A DNA stretch of 64,000 bases, from the NCBI RefSeq assembly GCF_016097555.1, contig NC_054706.1, positions 54,458,009 to 54,522,008 of the forward strand, given 5' to 3'. The translations under genes and the position numbers were made by a program. Under the pieces are notes generated by a model. The model did not search any database, was not told where the DNA came from, and saw nothing but the letters and a program-made list of their open reading frames with translations. Positions within the stretch are counted from its first letter, which is position 1; each line of letters starts with the position of its first letter. Of the stretch, positions 10,301 through 21,000 are shown piece after piece. Origin of the DNA: Gigantopelta aegis. Taxonomy: Eukaryota; Mollusca; Gastropoda; Neomphalida; Peltospiridae.

Positions 10301-12242
10301 GTGAAAAGTAGGTTGTGCTGACCTAGTTATGGTATACAACACACCACCATCCCAAGTTGTATTTGCATGCAAGCTTTAGTGATTCTATATGAATTGTTAA
10401 GAAAGATATGCTCCGGAAACAAAAAGTTTACAGATGGACATACGAATGGAAAGACAGACAATGCCATACCAAAATAAAACCAGTCAAAGACAGACATATT
10501 AAAAGGCGTTATTAGTCTGAAACATCTTACAATGGCAGCAAACTCAGGCCTGGTGCTTATAAAACTCTTAGAGTCTAGACTCAAGCCTGGTGCTTATAAA
10601 ACTCTTAGAGTCTAGACTCAAGCCTGGTGCTTATAAAACTCTTAGAGTCTAGACTCAAGACTTTAATGTCATGGCAAAGGCGGGACGTAGCCCAGTGGTA
10701 AAGCGTTTGCCTGTTGCACGGTCGGTCTGGGATCGATCCCCATCAGTGGGCCCATTCAGCTATTCCAGTCAGTGCACCACAACTGGTAAATCAAAGGTCG
10801 TGGTATGTGCTATCCTGTCTATGGGATGACACATAAAAGATCCCTTGCTACTAATGGAAAAATGTAGCGGGTTTCCTCTCTATGACTGTGTCAAAATGAC
10901 CATATGTTTAACATCCAATAGCCAATGATTAATAAATCAATGTGCTCTAGTGGTGTTGTTAAACAAAACAAACTTTTGTTTTAATGTCATGGCAAAGCCA
11001 TACAAGTTTTACACGTATAACATCAATAAAGATAGTCTGGACTCTATAGAAGTTTTATAACCATGGGCCCCGGACCCCATTCCACGAAGCGATCTCATCA
11101 CTAAAATCATCTTAGTGCATAAGGTAGCTATGCACTTAAGGTGATCTTAGGGCTAAGATCGCTTGTGGAACGGGGCCCAGGACAATGTGTTTAACTTATA
11201 ACATGCCTGCTCGGTCTAACAGTGCTTCCACTTTCTCCACACAGAACGCCTCCACATTCTCTGTGACCTTGTGATCGTCTGGGTCGATGCTCGTCTCACC
11301 CAGCACGATGTTGTCCACGTAGAACTGTCTCACCGTCTCCAGCGGAATCTTTGTCAGCTTGAAATCCTTTCCGTGCACGTGTAACAGGCCCACGTACTTC
11401 TTCACCGCCTCTCCCTCGCTCAGTGATGTCGCTACGCTGCTGCCTGGCTGCGTGATGTAGAAATTCTGAGTCCCGTTCCACTCAGGCTCGATTCGACATT
11501 CGTGCTCGTGACCCCAAAACACGAGGTCGAGAAAATCGTCAAGAAATTGTTCGGGGATGTAATTTGTTGCCGAATGTTTCGACCGGTTTTGGTGGATGAC
11601 GAACATGTTGAACCAGTCGTCTTGGTTCTCCTTAGGGCGAAGCATTGTAACGTTTTTGTGCAAGAACATCCGGTGTAAACGCTCGTCCCGGACCGAACCC
11701 AAGCCGTATATCGACAGTTTTGTGTTTCCCTTCTGAAGAAGAAGCGGACTTAGCTGTATTTACTCCAGCGATGTCGTTTTGCCAAAATAATTCACGAGCC
11801 CAGAAGAATGAAGAATATCTAAGGAACACAAATTTCCAACTCCTGTTGGATCGTCATGGTTACCATGAATAGAAAACACTGGCATGGAGACATTCAGATT
11901 TGGATCTTCATAGTTCAGAATGGGAAACTGACAGTGTTCGAAATTAATCGACTGATCGCTGAGGAATTCAAACTGCACTGGTCGATCTCCCATGCAGTAC
12001 TTACGAAACAAGGCAATGGAGCCGTGCATGGTTTTCCGTGACGGTTTGTTTTCATGGAACAGATCGCCACCCAACAGGATAAAGTCAACGTCATTTTTTC
12101 GGCCTATTTCTAGCACCTCCTCAAATGAAACGAGAGAATCGTTACCGCGGTTCGGATCTTTTTCACAATATCCCAGGTGAGAGTCGGTGGCAAGAAGAAT
12201 CCTGAAAGTGTTAGGATCATCTTCTTCTCTGTTTGCAGGCAT
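929..12242 (-). CDS. MRE11: MRE11 double-strand break repair nuclease (gene span, 6 visible coding exons)
   Basis: MRE11 is the Mn-dependent nuclease of the MRE11-RAD50-NBS1 complex, which senses and trims DNA ends in the nucleus. Exons on the minus strand are 12242-11207, 9266-9173, 6002-5899, 5393-5302, 3534-3415 and 1363-933 (or to a stop at 929). Phases agree across every junction. Visible nuclease motifs are D20-x-H22, GGDLFHEN with D60, GNHDDP with N128/H129, VIHQ with H217, and GHEHE with H245/H247. A glycine-arginine-rich tail lies in exon 6. An in-frame TAA (11760-11762) sits at codon 161, between motifs III and IV, where relatives have Lys. With that codon counted, the visible model is about 626 residues against 708 in human, so a C-terminal exon may be outside. 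The divergent neighbour is CFAP96. Identity is secure; whether this allele is functional is not. Confidence 0.96.
1445..1745 (+). mobile_element. SINE-2, nearly full length
   Basis: It has a tRNA-like head (GTAGCCCAGTGG A box, then GGATCGATCCC B box), the shared central body, and the family-2 end (GCTCTAGTGATG..GTTAAA). It lies in the MRE11 intron about 80 bp upstream (on the gene strand) of the exon 6 acceptor. Confidence 0.85.
1812..2158 (-). mobile_element. SINE-2, reversed, with an internal 59-bp tandem duplication
   Basis: Minus-strand copy of the same family. Its 3' end is duplicated: 1814-1872 is repeated almost exactly at 1873-1931. Confidence 0.8.
2195..2570. mobile_element. hAT-type MITE (GAGTACTCG family), copy A
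   Basis: Ends are TAGGGTCTCCACGAGT and ACTCGTGGAGGCCCTA, which are near-perfect inverted repeats. The element is flanked by an exact 8-bp duplication GTTGTGTT (2187-2194 and 2571-2578), as expected for hAT transposition. The ends are rich in GAGTACTCG palindromes. Confidence 0.85.
3027..3404 (+). mobile_element. SINE-1, full length, with inserted hAT end fragment
   Basis: Head, body and the family-1 tail (GTCGTTAAATAAAACATTT then CTTT repeats) are all present. At about 3318-3362 the tail is interrupted by roughly 45 bp of the GAGTACTCG MITE end. The CTTT tail stops about 10 bp from the MRE11 exon 5 donor. Confidence 0.88.
3415..3534 (-). CDS. MRE11: MRE11 exon 5
   Basis: 120 nt, phase 0 at both ends. 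The acceptor is ATTATAG|GGC and the donor AGG|GTAACT. It encodes the [19 protein letters not shown] segment of the MRE11 capping/RAD50-binding region, which aligns without gaps to the vertebrate protein. Confidence 0.93.
4048..4168. mobile_element. Short MITE with GGGCCTAATTCAC ends
   Basis: Terminal inverted repeats GGGCCTAATTCAC / GTGAATTAGGCCC enclose about 120 bp in an MRE11 intron. Confidence 0.65.
4950..5127. mobile_element. Short dispersed element (GGGCTAG..GCTAGCC ends)
   Basis: The inner sequence (TTTCGCCAAATT and its complement near the other end) recurs at about 9375-9556 and 9588-9766. This marks a small non-autonomous family. Confidence 0.55.
5302..5393 (-). CDS. MRE11: MRE11 exon 4
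   Basis: 92 nt. The acceptor is CTTTCAG|ATG and the donor AGT|GTACGC, a weak match. It encodes a stretch ending [16 protein letters not shown], the conserved VEDLVKxYF block just before the LTE(K/R)G block of exon 5. The phase fits exon 3 and exon 5. Confidence 0.92.
5546..5720. mobile_element. Mariner/pogo-like MITE
   Basis: The ends TACAGTGAAGTCTC and GATTTCACTGTA form inverted repeats that include TA target duplications. It is related to the element at 29093-29280. Confidence 0.65.
5770..5850 (+). repeat. SINE 3' end with ATTC microsatellite tail
   Basis: CAGCTGGGGTGTCATTAAA is followed by about ten ATTC units. It looks like the 3' end of another retroposon; a similar end without the long tail is at about 27480. 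Confidence 0.6.
5899..6002 (-). CDS. MRE11: MRE11 exon 3
   Basis: 104 nt. The acceptor is CTTGTAG|G and the donor GCAG|GTATTG. It encodes [20 protein letters not shown] and a lysine-rich end, matching the conserved [12 protein letters not shown] block. The split Arg codon joins to exon 2. Confidence 0.94.
6022..6218. repeat. 48-bp minisatellite, 4 copies, at an intron 3' end
   Basis: Four near-identical 48-bp units begin about 20 bp upstream (gene strand) of the MRE11 exon 3 acceptor, so the branch-point region lies in or beside the array. Because 48 is a multiple of 3, chance open frames appear on both strands; they are not genes. Confidence 0.9.
7453..7659 (-). pseudogene. hAT transposase N-terminal remnant
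   Basis: A 68-residue frame starting [12 protein letters not shown] and ending [16 protein letters not shown]. The (K)YPW(I/L).Y block is what precedes the first Cys pair of TTF/BED-like zinc fingers in hAT-derived proteins. The zinc finger and the catalytic core do not follow, so this is a broken piece. The family call is from recall and should be treated as tentative. Confidence 0.5.
7953..8074. mobile_element. Short palindromic MITE nested in the hAT element
   Basis: TAGGGGATAACCCTACTTTG at the left is mirrored by CAGTAGGGTTATCCCTA at the right, and the pairing extends inward through TTTTCCGATTTGC. Confidence 0.6.
9173..9266 (-). CDS. MRE11: MRE11 exon 2
   Basis: 94 nt. The acceptor is ATTATAG|CT and the donor TACAG|GTTATG. 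It encodes [20 protein letters not shown] then [10 protein letters not shown], the QPEKPL(I/V)RLR(I/V)DY block of MRE11. It is too short for simple ORF detection and was found by following the protein. See the finding on its unusual upstream donor. Confidence 0.92.
9375..9770. mobile_element. Two copies of the TTTCGCCAAATT element family
   Basis: About 9375-9556 and 9588-9766 resemble the element at 4950-5127 (AATTTGGCGAGTGCCAGA end, AAAATATCAATTA core). Boundaries are approximate. Confidence 0.5.
9880..10530. mobile_element. Decayed TTAA-type MITE with 143-bp repeat units inside
   Basis: Outer parts resemble the 12492-12880 element (CTGTATATTTAATGTGTTTC). The interior 10140-10440 holds about two units of a 143-144-bp repeat that also occurs, inverted, at 27740-28110. 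Confidence 0.55.
10545..10660. repeat. 37-bp tandem repeat, about 3 copies
   Basis: The unit contains CCTGGTGCTTATAAAACTC followed by TTAGAGTCTAGACTC. The copies are virtually identical. Confidence 0.9.
10676..10976 (+). mobile_element. SINE-2
   Basis: Head (GTAGCCCAGTGGTAAAGCG), body and the GCTCTAGTGGTGTTGTTAAA end are present. It lies in MRE11 intron 1. Confidence 0.85.
11064..11181. mobile_element. Short MITE with GGGCCCCG ends
   Basis: GGGCCCCGGACCCCATTCCA at the left is mirrored by TGGAACGGGGCCC at the right. An inner pair, GCGATCT / AGATCGC, continues the palindrome. It lies 26 bp into MRE11 intron 1. Confidence 0.7.
11207..12242 (-). CDS. MRE11: MRE11 exon 1: nuclease domain, with in-frame stop
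   Basis: 1036 nt (345 codons plus 1 nt) starting at ATG 12242-12240, preceded by TTCTAAG. It encodes [20 protein letters not shown] and the whole metallophosphoesterase core. TAA occupies codon 161 (11760-11762); the homologous frame resumes immediately as [14 protein letters not shown] with no shift. A single A-to-T change in a Lys AAA codon would explain it. The region is intronless here, whereas vertebrate MRE11 is cut by several introns over the same stretch. The 3' end is CGAGCAG|GCATGT, which best fits a GC donor. Confidence 0.95.
11760..11762 (-). other. MRE11: Premature TAA in MRE11
   Basis: Reading ACG ACA TCG CTG GAG TAA ATA on the minus strand, the stop replaces a residue that is Lys in vertebrates (VEKIDIS context). 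It separates nuclease motif III from motif IV. There is no frameshift around it. Confidence 0.9.
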
Positions 12243-12491
12243 CTTAGAATCTATTTATATTTGAAAATACATACAGATGATTAATAATGTTGCAATGCTC
12301 GATAATAATCGAAAATTGATCGGCTTGGCTATACCAATGTGATGATCAGTTATATTAATTCAGTCAATTGTGTGAGGAAATATTAACTGTAATTGTTCCT
12401 CCAGTTAAAATGAGGGAATTGATGTAAATATGTTGGGGTTGATATTTGTTTTCATGTTTACATAAAGAAAAAAAAGATAACAAATAGAACT

Positions 12492-12880
12492 TTAAAGGGA
12501 CATTCCTGAGTTTGCTGCAATTTTTAAGATGTTATCAACTAACAGAGACTTTTTAACGATTGTAATTAGATATCAAATAAATTTTTCTGCATAAAATATT
12601 AGTGGCTGTATATTAAACATGTTTCTGATCGTTCTAATATTTGTACTACCAGTAGGTTCAATTTCATTTTATTTCCTAAAAAAAAAAAAATCGTAAATTA
12701 TTTGTAGACAAAATCCAGTTTGGGCTTCTTATAAATATTAAGATGACCAGAAACACATTGAATATACAGACATTGATATTCTAAACAAAAAAATATATTT
12801 AATATGTAAGTTTAATCGTAGAAATATTTTATTAGTCGGAAACATCTTACAATGCATCAAACTCAGGAATGTCCCTTTAA
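12492..12880. mobile_element. TTAA-target MITE
   Basis: The ends TTAAAGGGACATTCCTGAG and CTCAGGAATGTCCCTTTAA are inverted repeats, flanked by TTAA on both sides as in piggyBac-type insertion. It lies upstream of the MRE11 start. Confidence 0.8.
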
Positions 12881-13691
12881 TAACTTTTGGTAAAATTAAC
12901 GATCTGTAGGGTCTATTCCGGGTTTACATGACAACAGGTGCATGTCACATATAATTCAAATCTTTATGTTTATATATAATTTTAGCAGTTGAATGTATTG
13001 GAGTATTAGCTGTTTATCAGCCCATGTGATATTCCACTATAAATAATGACTGCTACCTGTGGGACCATGTGGTTTCAGACGTACAAGTTACATTAAATAA
13101 AGACAATGGAAGTTCTAGATTATCTGTCCACTGTTCAGGTTAGAAGGATATTCATGTTAAAAGATGTGTTAGTTGTTTGAGTCATTCGGAACACATCGAT
13201 CAATTATGGATCATCAGACTTTCTTGGGTCTATTAATAGACATGCAAAACTTTCTCCTTTCCAAGGCAAATATGAAGGTTCTATAAGCATGTACATACTG
13301 CATGTTATGAGGCAGAGCGCCCTTATTTGCTTCAACAGAAAAATTATTGATGTGTGACCTCACATTTTTACTGATGTCACTCACTAGTATATCAAAATAA
13401 ACATGCACATGCAGGCAACACTTCGATATATTTTTGGGGCATGATCGCCATAAATTAAGAAAACTACAGATGTTTTAATTGACATAAGGAACATGTGTTT
13501 TTTACCTATTTTGGTATCTGTGGGAAAAAAAATATTTTTAAGGTAAAATATAACAAAGAATTGGATATACTTAAAATTGCTTAGCCATTTCACAGTCTAC
13601 ACATCTTACTGTGAGACTTGGAACATAAACAAACAATAGGTGACATATTACTTTAAAAAAGGGGGAAAATTCCAAATAGCACGACTTAAAA
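12881..13691. other. Intergenic, nothing recognised
   Basis: AT-rich spacer between the divergent MRE11 and CFAP96 genes. Short open frames show no recognisable protein. Confidence 0.5.
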
Positions 13692-14252
13692 GTCCGAACC
13701 AAATTATTAACAACTATGATAAATTACTCTCCTATCTTTAATTACAGTTAGATTTCCCCAAAATTTTGTCCAGACACAAAACGTGAAAAAACCAATTACA
13801 GTAACACAGATTCCACATATGAGACTGTAACGATGTCACCAATATCGACATCGCTGAGATTGCATAGGGCAAAATACATGCAGTTTTCTGCCGTTTACCA
13901 TTTTGCTTGTTTATGGAATACTCTTCAAGAGGGGTGGGTCGATATGACGTAATCTAACGTCACTCATGTCATGTGCTAAGGTACAACACACTCATCATGA
14001 CGTCAGATTAATTACGTCACATACTTAGGAGGCTTCCACCCCTCTTGCATGTATTTTCATAATTTTGCCCTATCATGCAATCTCAGGAAGTCGATATCGG
14101 TGACATTTGTCACATTGTTAGTCTCCCACGTGGAATCTGTTACTGTAATGCTTTTTTCACAATTTATGTTTGGACAAAAGTTGGAGAAAAATCTAACGGT
14201 AATTAAAGGTAGGAGAGTAATTTATTGTCGTTGTTAATAATTTGGTTCAGAC
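13692..14252. mobile_element. Foldback element, about 560 bp
   Basis: Two arms of roughly 250 bp are inverted copies of one another, with small indels (outer GTCCGAACCAAATTATTAAC / GTTAATAATTTGGTTCAGAC; inner CAAGAGGGGTGG / CCACCCCTCTTG). The short centre contains several TGACGT/ACGTCA motifs. Confidence 0.8.
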
Positions 14253-14946
14253 GACTCAACAAGGTGAGAGTACTATACCTTTAAATTTTAAATGTAAACG
14301 ACTGAACGTCTGTCAGGCAGAGGAAAATTTGCTGCATTAAGAATTACCAGGGTGTAATTTACAACAAGTCGCAGAACAGGTCAGGATCAAAAGGAACAAC
14401 TTGGAGTATATAATATATATATGTGTGATAATTCTTAAACCGCGGTAAATCTTCATTCTTCCCCTTCCATTAAGACAGCATTATCTCCCCCTGCAACACA
14501 AGTACTTTTTGGACTTTCGGTTTGTGTTTTATATTGTTATTCAGTACAGTGACATTGTTAAACTAACACTTCTTTTTAATTACATTTATTGAAACTGCAT
14601 ATTCAACACTGAACGCTGAATGAGGTCAATCATGTTAAATTATTCAAATATCATAAGGCGTGATTTACAAGCAATCCATGTTAATCCCACCTATAGAGGG
14701 AGCTAAATATTCAACTTCCGTCATGCGTATTGTTGGATCTCCATAGCAATTATTTCAACAATGTGCAGCCGATTGCTTCCTTTTTCTGGAGTCTTTATTA
14801 AAACATTTCCAAGCCAAAGCTGGCATTTGTGAACACATATTGCACATGTATTAACTAACTGTTTATTGTGACAGAATACCTATTTATGTGATTTTTAAAA
14901 ACTTTATTTTAAAGAAAAGCTTGATTTCCATACAAAATTATTCAAC
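14253..14946. other. CFAP96 upstream region
   Basis: Holds the presumed CFAP96 promoter and 5' UTR. No TATA box or clear element could be assigned by eye. Confidence 0.35.
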
Positions 14947-15040
14947 ATGGGTGATAAGAAAAACGATATGGAAAGAATTGGTCTCTTTCAAGAGATGGAA
15001 TACGTTACGATTGGTGACAAGTACAAGTCACCCGCGGCCT
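14947..15040 (+). CDS. CFAP96: CFAP96 exon 1
   Basis: 94 nt, [20 protein letters not shown] then [11 protein letters not shown]. The donor is CCT|GTGAGT, phase 1. Confidence 0.95.
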
Positions 15041-18000
15041 GTGAGTATAAACATATAGTTGTGACATGAATCTACATAGTTTATCAGGATAAATCTCGAG
15101 CATACACTGAGGTAGTTTATCAAGAATAGTCGTGCATATCCAGTAATCAATAGTTGCACACAGACAGTAAACATAAGGACAGACAGTAAAATAAACATAA
15201 GGACAAACAGTAAAGTAAAAATATTATTTGGAAACCACTACTACAAATGACGTAGTACTAGGCCTGGATTATGAAATATAAACATTATGTTGGTTTTATA
15301 GAACAAATTGTTTTAAAAGATATTTTATATAACTATCGCTAACCCTAACCGTAAACTAATTCTAACAAATATTTCTTTAAAATCGTTATGGGGAAAATAA
15401 GGAACTCATGCCTATTATTTACTTAACTAGTTGATCCAGTGCTGTATATAACACACTATTTGTTAACATCAAGAACAAGCAGTGATTCTGCTCAAGGTTT
15501 ATCTTGATGAACTAAGGTCGATGACAGTCACTTTTCGGACCCTTGTTTTGGCTTCGTACACAATAAATAAAATATATCCAACAGTAATATTTTTATATGA
15601 TATATTTTACAAAAGGTACTTTTTATTTCTTTCATACTTAAAAATTAATATTTTGTCCAGAATTATGAAAAATTTAAAAAATGCCAACCTGTAAACAGCA
15701 TTGTCTGCTTGTCATAGAAATTTGACAGGGGTCACGGTTAGTAGACTAGTTTTTATTTTAACGTGGCAAAGCAGTTTAATAATATAGCTAATTTTTAATT
15801 GAATGATGTCACTTTGCATCTCCTTACAATAACCATAAGGTACATGACGTTTCCATTTTAGTAATGCTGAAAAAATTCCAATGCAAAACTGCTATTGAAT
15901 TTTTTTTTTTGCACTATGCACCTGAATGTGTTTGAAGAAAATCTTGTGATTAAAAAATTGTACCTTTTGTGGATTTCAAGTGAAATTACAGTAACATATG
16001 CTATATTTATTGTGTACGAAGCCAAAACAAGGGTGCGAAAAGTGACTGTCGTCAACCATAATTATTTGTTATTAATATCTGCTGCAGAATTTATTTACTA
16101 AAGCAAGTTTTTAAATAGAAAATTACTTTTGGCATACTATGTACAACATAATGAATAATTGCACACATCATTCTTGATACATGTTCGGCATTTTCCAACT
16201 CTGGACCATTGTATTTGTAAATCTCTTTTTAAAATATGTATTCTGTTAATGGACCAGAAAGTGTTGTTTTATTATTTGTTGATAAATGGGATGTCAGTGT
16301 TTTGCATGTGCTCGCAAGCCTTATGAAAAATGTGACGTGTGCAACTATTGATGTACTCCACAATAAAATAACCCTGCAAGCATGTAATTTTTCCAGTAGC
16401 AGCAGCTTTAGCAGTGTAATACAGACTTCTGAAAATTACGAGAGCGATAGTTTTGTTTGTGCATCAGTCGCATAAGTGTAGTTTTACGTAACCTATTTTT
16501 TGTTCGCGCACTGAATTTATGACATAATTTATATGGTCATGGCAGGTTGTGTAAAAATTAAATGGGTTATCTGAATTTGTTTTTGCGTAACCAATAAATG
16601 GTTTATGCAAATTTTCAATTCTCAGAGGCCTGTAATATTTGTGAAATTTCATATGTGTCTTCTAAATAATCATTTTGAATTTCATTAAATGACAAGTAGG
16701 CAACATGATTATTTCATGTTGAAACAGTCAAAAACACATTGAAGTGCCATTTTAATTTGTTTATCATAAAGTATCTGATCAGCAAAATATTGAGTTACTT
16801 TAATTTATAACGTTCTGGCCTTATAAGCCTAATGTTGACACAGTAAGTTGAAAAGAGCAGTTTAAACTGACATATAACATTTCTCCCTTAAGATTTTAGA
16901 TTGCATAGTTTTGCTGTTTGTTTTGTTTAACAACATCACTAGAACATTGATTAATTATTCACTGGCTGTTGGATATCTAATATTTTATAATTCTGATAGT
17001 CTTAGGAGAAAACCTGCTATATTTTTCCATTAGCAACAAAATATTTTTTATGTGCACTTTCCCACAGACAGAACAGCACATACCACAGCCTTTCACATAT
17101 CACTGGATGGGATGAGATTGTCAACATGATGATTAATGTTCAAAGTATTTTCTCCATTTGACAATTTGTAACATTTTAAAAACTGTTAACCCTTTTTTTC
17201 TATTGAAAACAAATTTGATTGGCTCCTAAATAAATGACGACTGGTATATCAAAGGCTGTGGTATGTGCTATCCTGTGTGGGATGGTGCATATAAAAGATC
17301 CCTTGCTGCTAATCGAAAAGAGTAGCCCATCAAGTGGCGACAGCAGGTTTCCTCTTTCAATATCTGTGTGGTCCTTAACCATATGTCCAATGCCATATAA
17401 CTGTAAATAAAATGTGTTGAGTGCGTCGTTAAATAAAACATTCCCTTCCTTCTTCCTAAATAAATGTTTTACAATGATGCCAAGAATAAACAATATTCAT
17501 TTGTTTTTGTTTTTTATTTTGTATAGTTGTATTCATTTACAATAATAGCTTTTATCACTTATTTCAACTTTCAGTTAGTTTCAATGAAGCTGCCAGCAAA
17601 GGGAAGCAAATGCTGCCCGGAGGAACCAAAGAGCGATCAGCTTTGCAGGCTGGTTATTTTACTGACAAATTTGGTCGCATCCTGGAAGCAGAGGCTTACA
17701 GTGATCCAGTAAAGCTTAGAAGAATGTACAGACAAAAAGAAGCCATGAAAAATATTGGTAAAGCCTTCCTTCCAAGTAATGGTGAAAAGAAACCGTGAGT
17801 ATTTAAAACATACATTTTAATTCAAAACAGTGGCAATTTAGGAGGTGGCAATTTTTTGCCACTACTGCTACTACCAAACAGTCGCTTCCTTCCAAAAGTA
17901 ATAAACTACTGATAACATACAAGTATTAAATTTAAGATCTTAAATAAAATTATCTGCGATTATGTAGATTTAATATTTTGAATATTTTTTTTAAAGTTAG

Positions 18001-21000
18001 TAATTTCATGAACAATCTAAAAACATGGTACCGGAACGATTTAGAATGAAGGGCAAAACACTAAATAATATTTGGAAAAAGTGCATAATTTTTTCTTAAC
18101 AGGTGTATGACCCTATGTATTTCAAACCTATCTGATAGTACCTCCTGGCTCCTTCCATTTAAGATTTTGAAATAGGGAAGTCAAACAAGCTGGTTATTAG
18201 CATATGTTTTTTTAGGCATTGGATCTGTACAGTTTAGTGGATTTGACCATGTAATGTACTGTTTATTCTTTTTGAATGTGCTAACAAATGGTCTTTCTGT
18301 TTTGTAGGTCTGGACTCGGGAGTTATTATGGCACTATCGGTGGGCCGGTCACCTTCTTTTCTCCAGGTCTTCGTTCAGGGGGAGCATATAAAGCTCCTGG
18401 CAAAAATGTTCTCACAAATCCAGGAAAAAAAGGAACTGGCTATGGGTAAGTTGATTTCAAGTACATTGCTCTATCAAGAATATTGTTATTTTTCTTGTCA
18501 TCTGCGTTTTGAAGAAATGTCAAATTTCCTGAAAAAAACTAAAGATTCGTTTATACTTGACAATATGTTACATGTAATACAATTTGCAAAAAACACTAAA
18601 AATCATACAACTGCAACTCTTTTTTTTACACACTCAAGAATTCAACAGTTTTGATCGTTTTTTTTTTTTTTTAGATGGATGAAACTAACTTAATCTTAAT
18701 ATTGAATGACTCAACTTGGATAGTACTTTCAAATCATTGATTGCCCTAAGAAATCACAATTTTGAATAACTCATGCTGATTAGTATATTTCAGATGATGG
18801 CTTCTCCAATCCATGAATGCTGATCAGTTTAAGATGTGTATTATTACCATTGGAATTGATTTTAAAACTATCTCAAACAGAAAAATAAATAACACAAATT
18901 TAAGAATTGTGAATATATAATTAAAATTCCTGTATTGTTATTAGTGAATTTAAGATTTTTCTACGCAAAAATGTCCATGAAACATGTACGCAGCACAGGT
19001 GCATAGACGTAGTTAGGTCTCACTACACAGATCACTTCTGGGTGAGAGTTCATTCATCACGGTCCACTATTGTGACATACACATGTATGTTGTGGTTCAC
19101 ATATTCACTTCTAAGAATTGGGGAAGAATTAAAACAATATGTATGTTTAATGGTAAGCCCTCTGGCTGTATTTTGCCCATTTTATTTTGTAATATTATTG
19201 TGTATTGACCTTTTGGGACATGGGTGTATAGCGCAAGAGACAGCCGGATTGAATTGGTTCATCATATTCTTTAACCCATTAACTTAATGTATATTGCTTC
19301 GCTGTTAATTACATGTTCATTTACTACATGAAATTTGATGGGGGAAGAAATGTATCAACTTACGTATGGATCGTCTTCAATACGTAAAAACGCAAACCAC
19401 GCGCCCATTCAAAGGGATTTCCCTCACCTAGATACATGTTACACGTATGAGGCGTGTTATGCTGGAGCTCAAGTCAAAATGTTTTTTAAATTCTCTAGTT
19501 TTATACACACACACCCCCCACACCCCCCAAAAAAACACAAAAAAACCCGAACAAACACAAGAACCCTGTTACTCAGCTGATGACCTTCAGTTTGACTTTT
19601 CATTGTTTGAATGATGTTAAAATGGAAATATATTTATGTTTTGAAACACAAAAAATAACTATTTTCAGTTAGCAGTTTCCCATTCCCATTTTTTATCTAT
19701 AATTTATATTTGTCTTTTTTTCAAATACAGAATGCCTGTTTGTTTTTGGTTTTTTTTCACTTAGCCAATTCTCATTTTGATATTAAATGCAAATATTTAT
19801 TGTCTTTCAAATACACCATGACTAGTTTTTGTTTGTGCATTTCCCATGTTCGTGTTAAAGTAAACATTTATTGTTTTTCAAATCCACAATGAATTGTTTT
19901 CAGATATCCCAATGTTCTGCTTGGCAAATATCCAGCCAACCAGAGTGAAAATTATGAAAGTGGCAGGGACAAACTGCGGGTGTGTTAAGTGTCCTCAAAA
20001 TTGGAGTTCTGAAATGCATTTATCTATTTAACCACTGTGTACATACAACTCACGTGTGTGTTTTCCTAACAGCATTTACTAAACTGTTTGTTTAAACCAC
20101 TGCTTTTCACAACGTCTCTTGCCTTGCTTTATTCTGGCAAGTAAAATGGTCAAATTTCTTATTGAAAAATTATGTCACAGCTAACAAAACCTGGTGTTAA
20201 AGACAGAGACGAAGGTTGTGGATGATGTGGTATAGATCATTTTCCTTGCACAATCTACCTGAGGAAGGAGAAATGGTGCAAACTTTGTCTGTAAATGAAA
20301 GCAATTTGAATTCACAAGTACATACCTGGTACATGTACCTCAAATTTATCACAAGGGCTAAGAAAGTTCTATTAAAGGGACATATACCCTGGTTTTTAAA
20401 CGCTAAGGCATTATTGTTTACTATTCGAGCCGTTTTTGATAACTGAAATCATACTTTACTTACATTTTATTGTTTACATTATCCATTTCCATACAGTCGA
20501 AGTGTTTTTGGTCATCCTGGTGTTTTTAATATCACAAAATGAATTTTTCATATTTTTAAAAACACAAATGCGTCTGAGAAGTAACAGTTATGGAGTCAAG
20601 TTTTAGTCTATTTTTAGAGGGTATTTCACCATTTCAAAGCTACAGAGTCATGTTTCACTCATTTGTAACTTTATCCAAATGTGTTACAGGTTTGTAGATT
20701 AACTAAACTGTTAATTTTCACTGGTTGAAACTAGGGTCTGTCCCTTTAAAAATCTAGAAAACAATGACCCAATTTACAAAGCCTATTTTTATTTTACATG
20801 TTTGTAACTATATGTACAGTTATTTACCATGCTTAAACCTGCATTTAAGAAAAACAGGCTTTGTAAATTTAGCCCACTATACTTTATTGTTTTATACAGG
20901 GACACATGACAGATGTTTTTAAAGGTGGCACATGCATTGCACATTAACCTAAGTCCTTTATGATGTCCTGTTTCTATGAATTGTTGATAATTGTTTGCAA

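Noticed and set aside
11745..11775. Tiny intron (GTAAATACAG) that could bypass the MRE11 stop codon
   Set aside because: Ten bases is far too short for splicing, and its removal would shift the frame. The homologous protein continues without a gap.
929..12242. MRE11 as a processed pseudogene because of its large intronless exon and stop
   Set aside because: Five further exons with correct splice sites and matching phases lie in order over 10 kb, so this is the genuine intron-containing locus.
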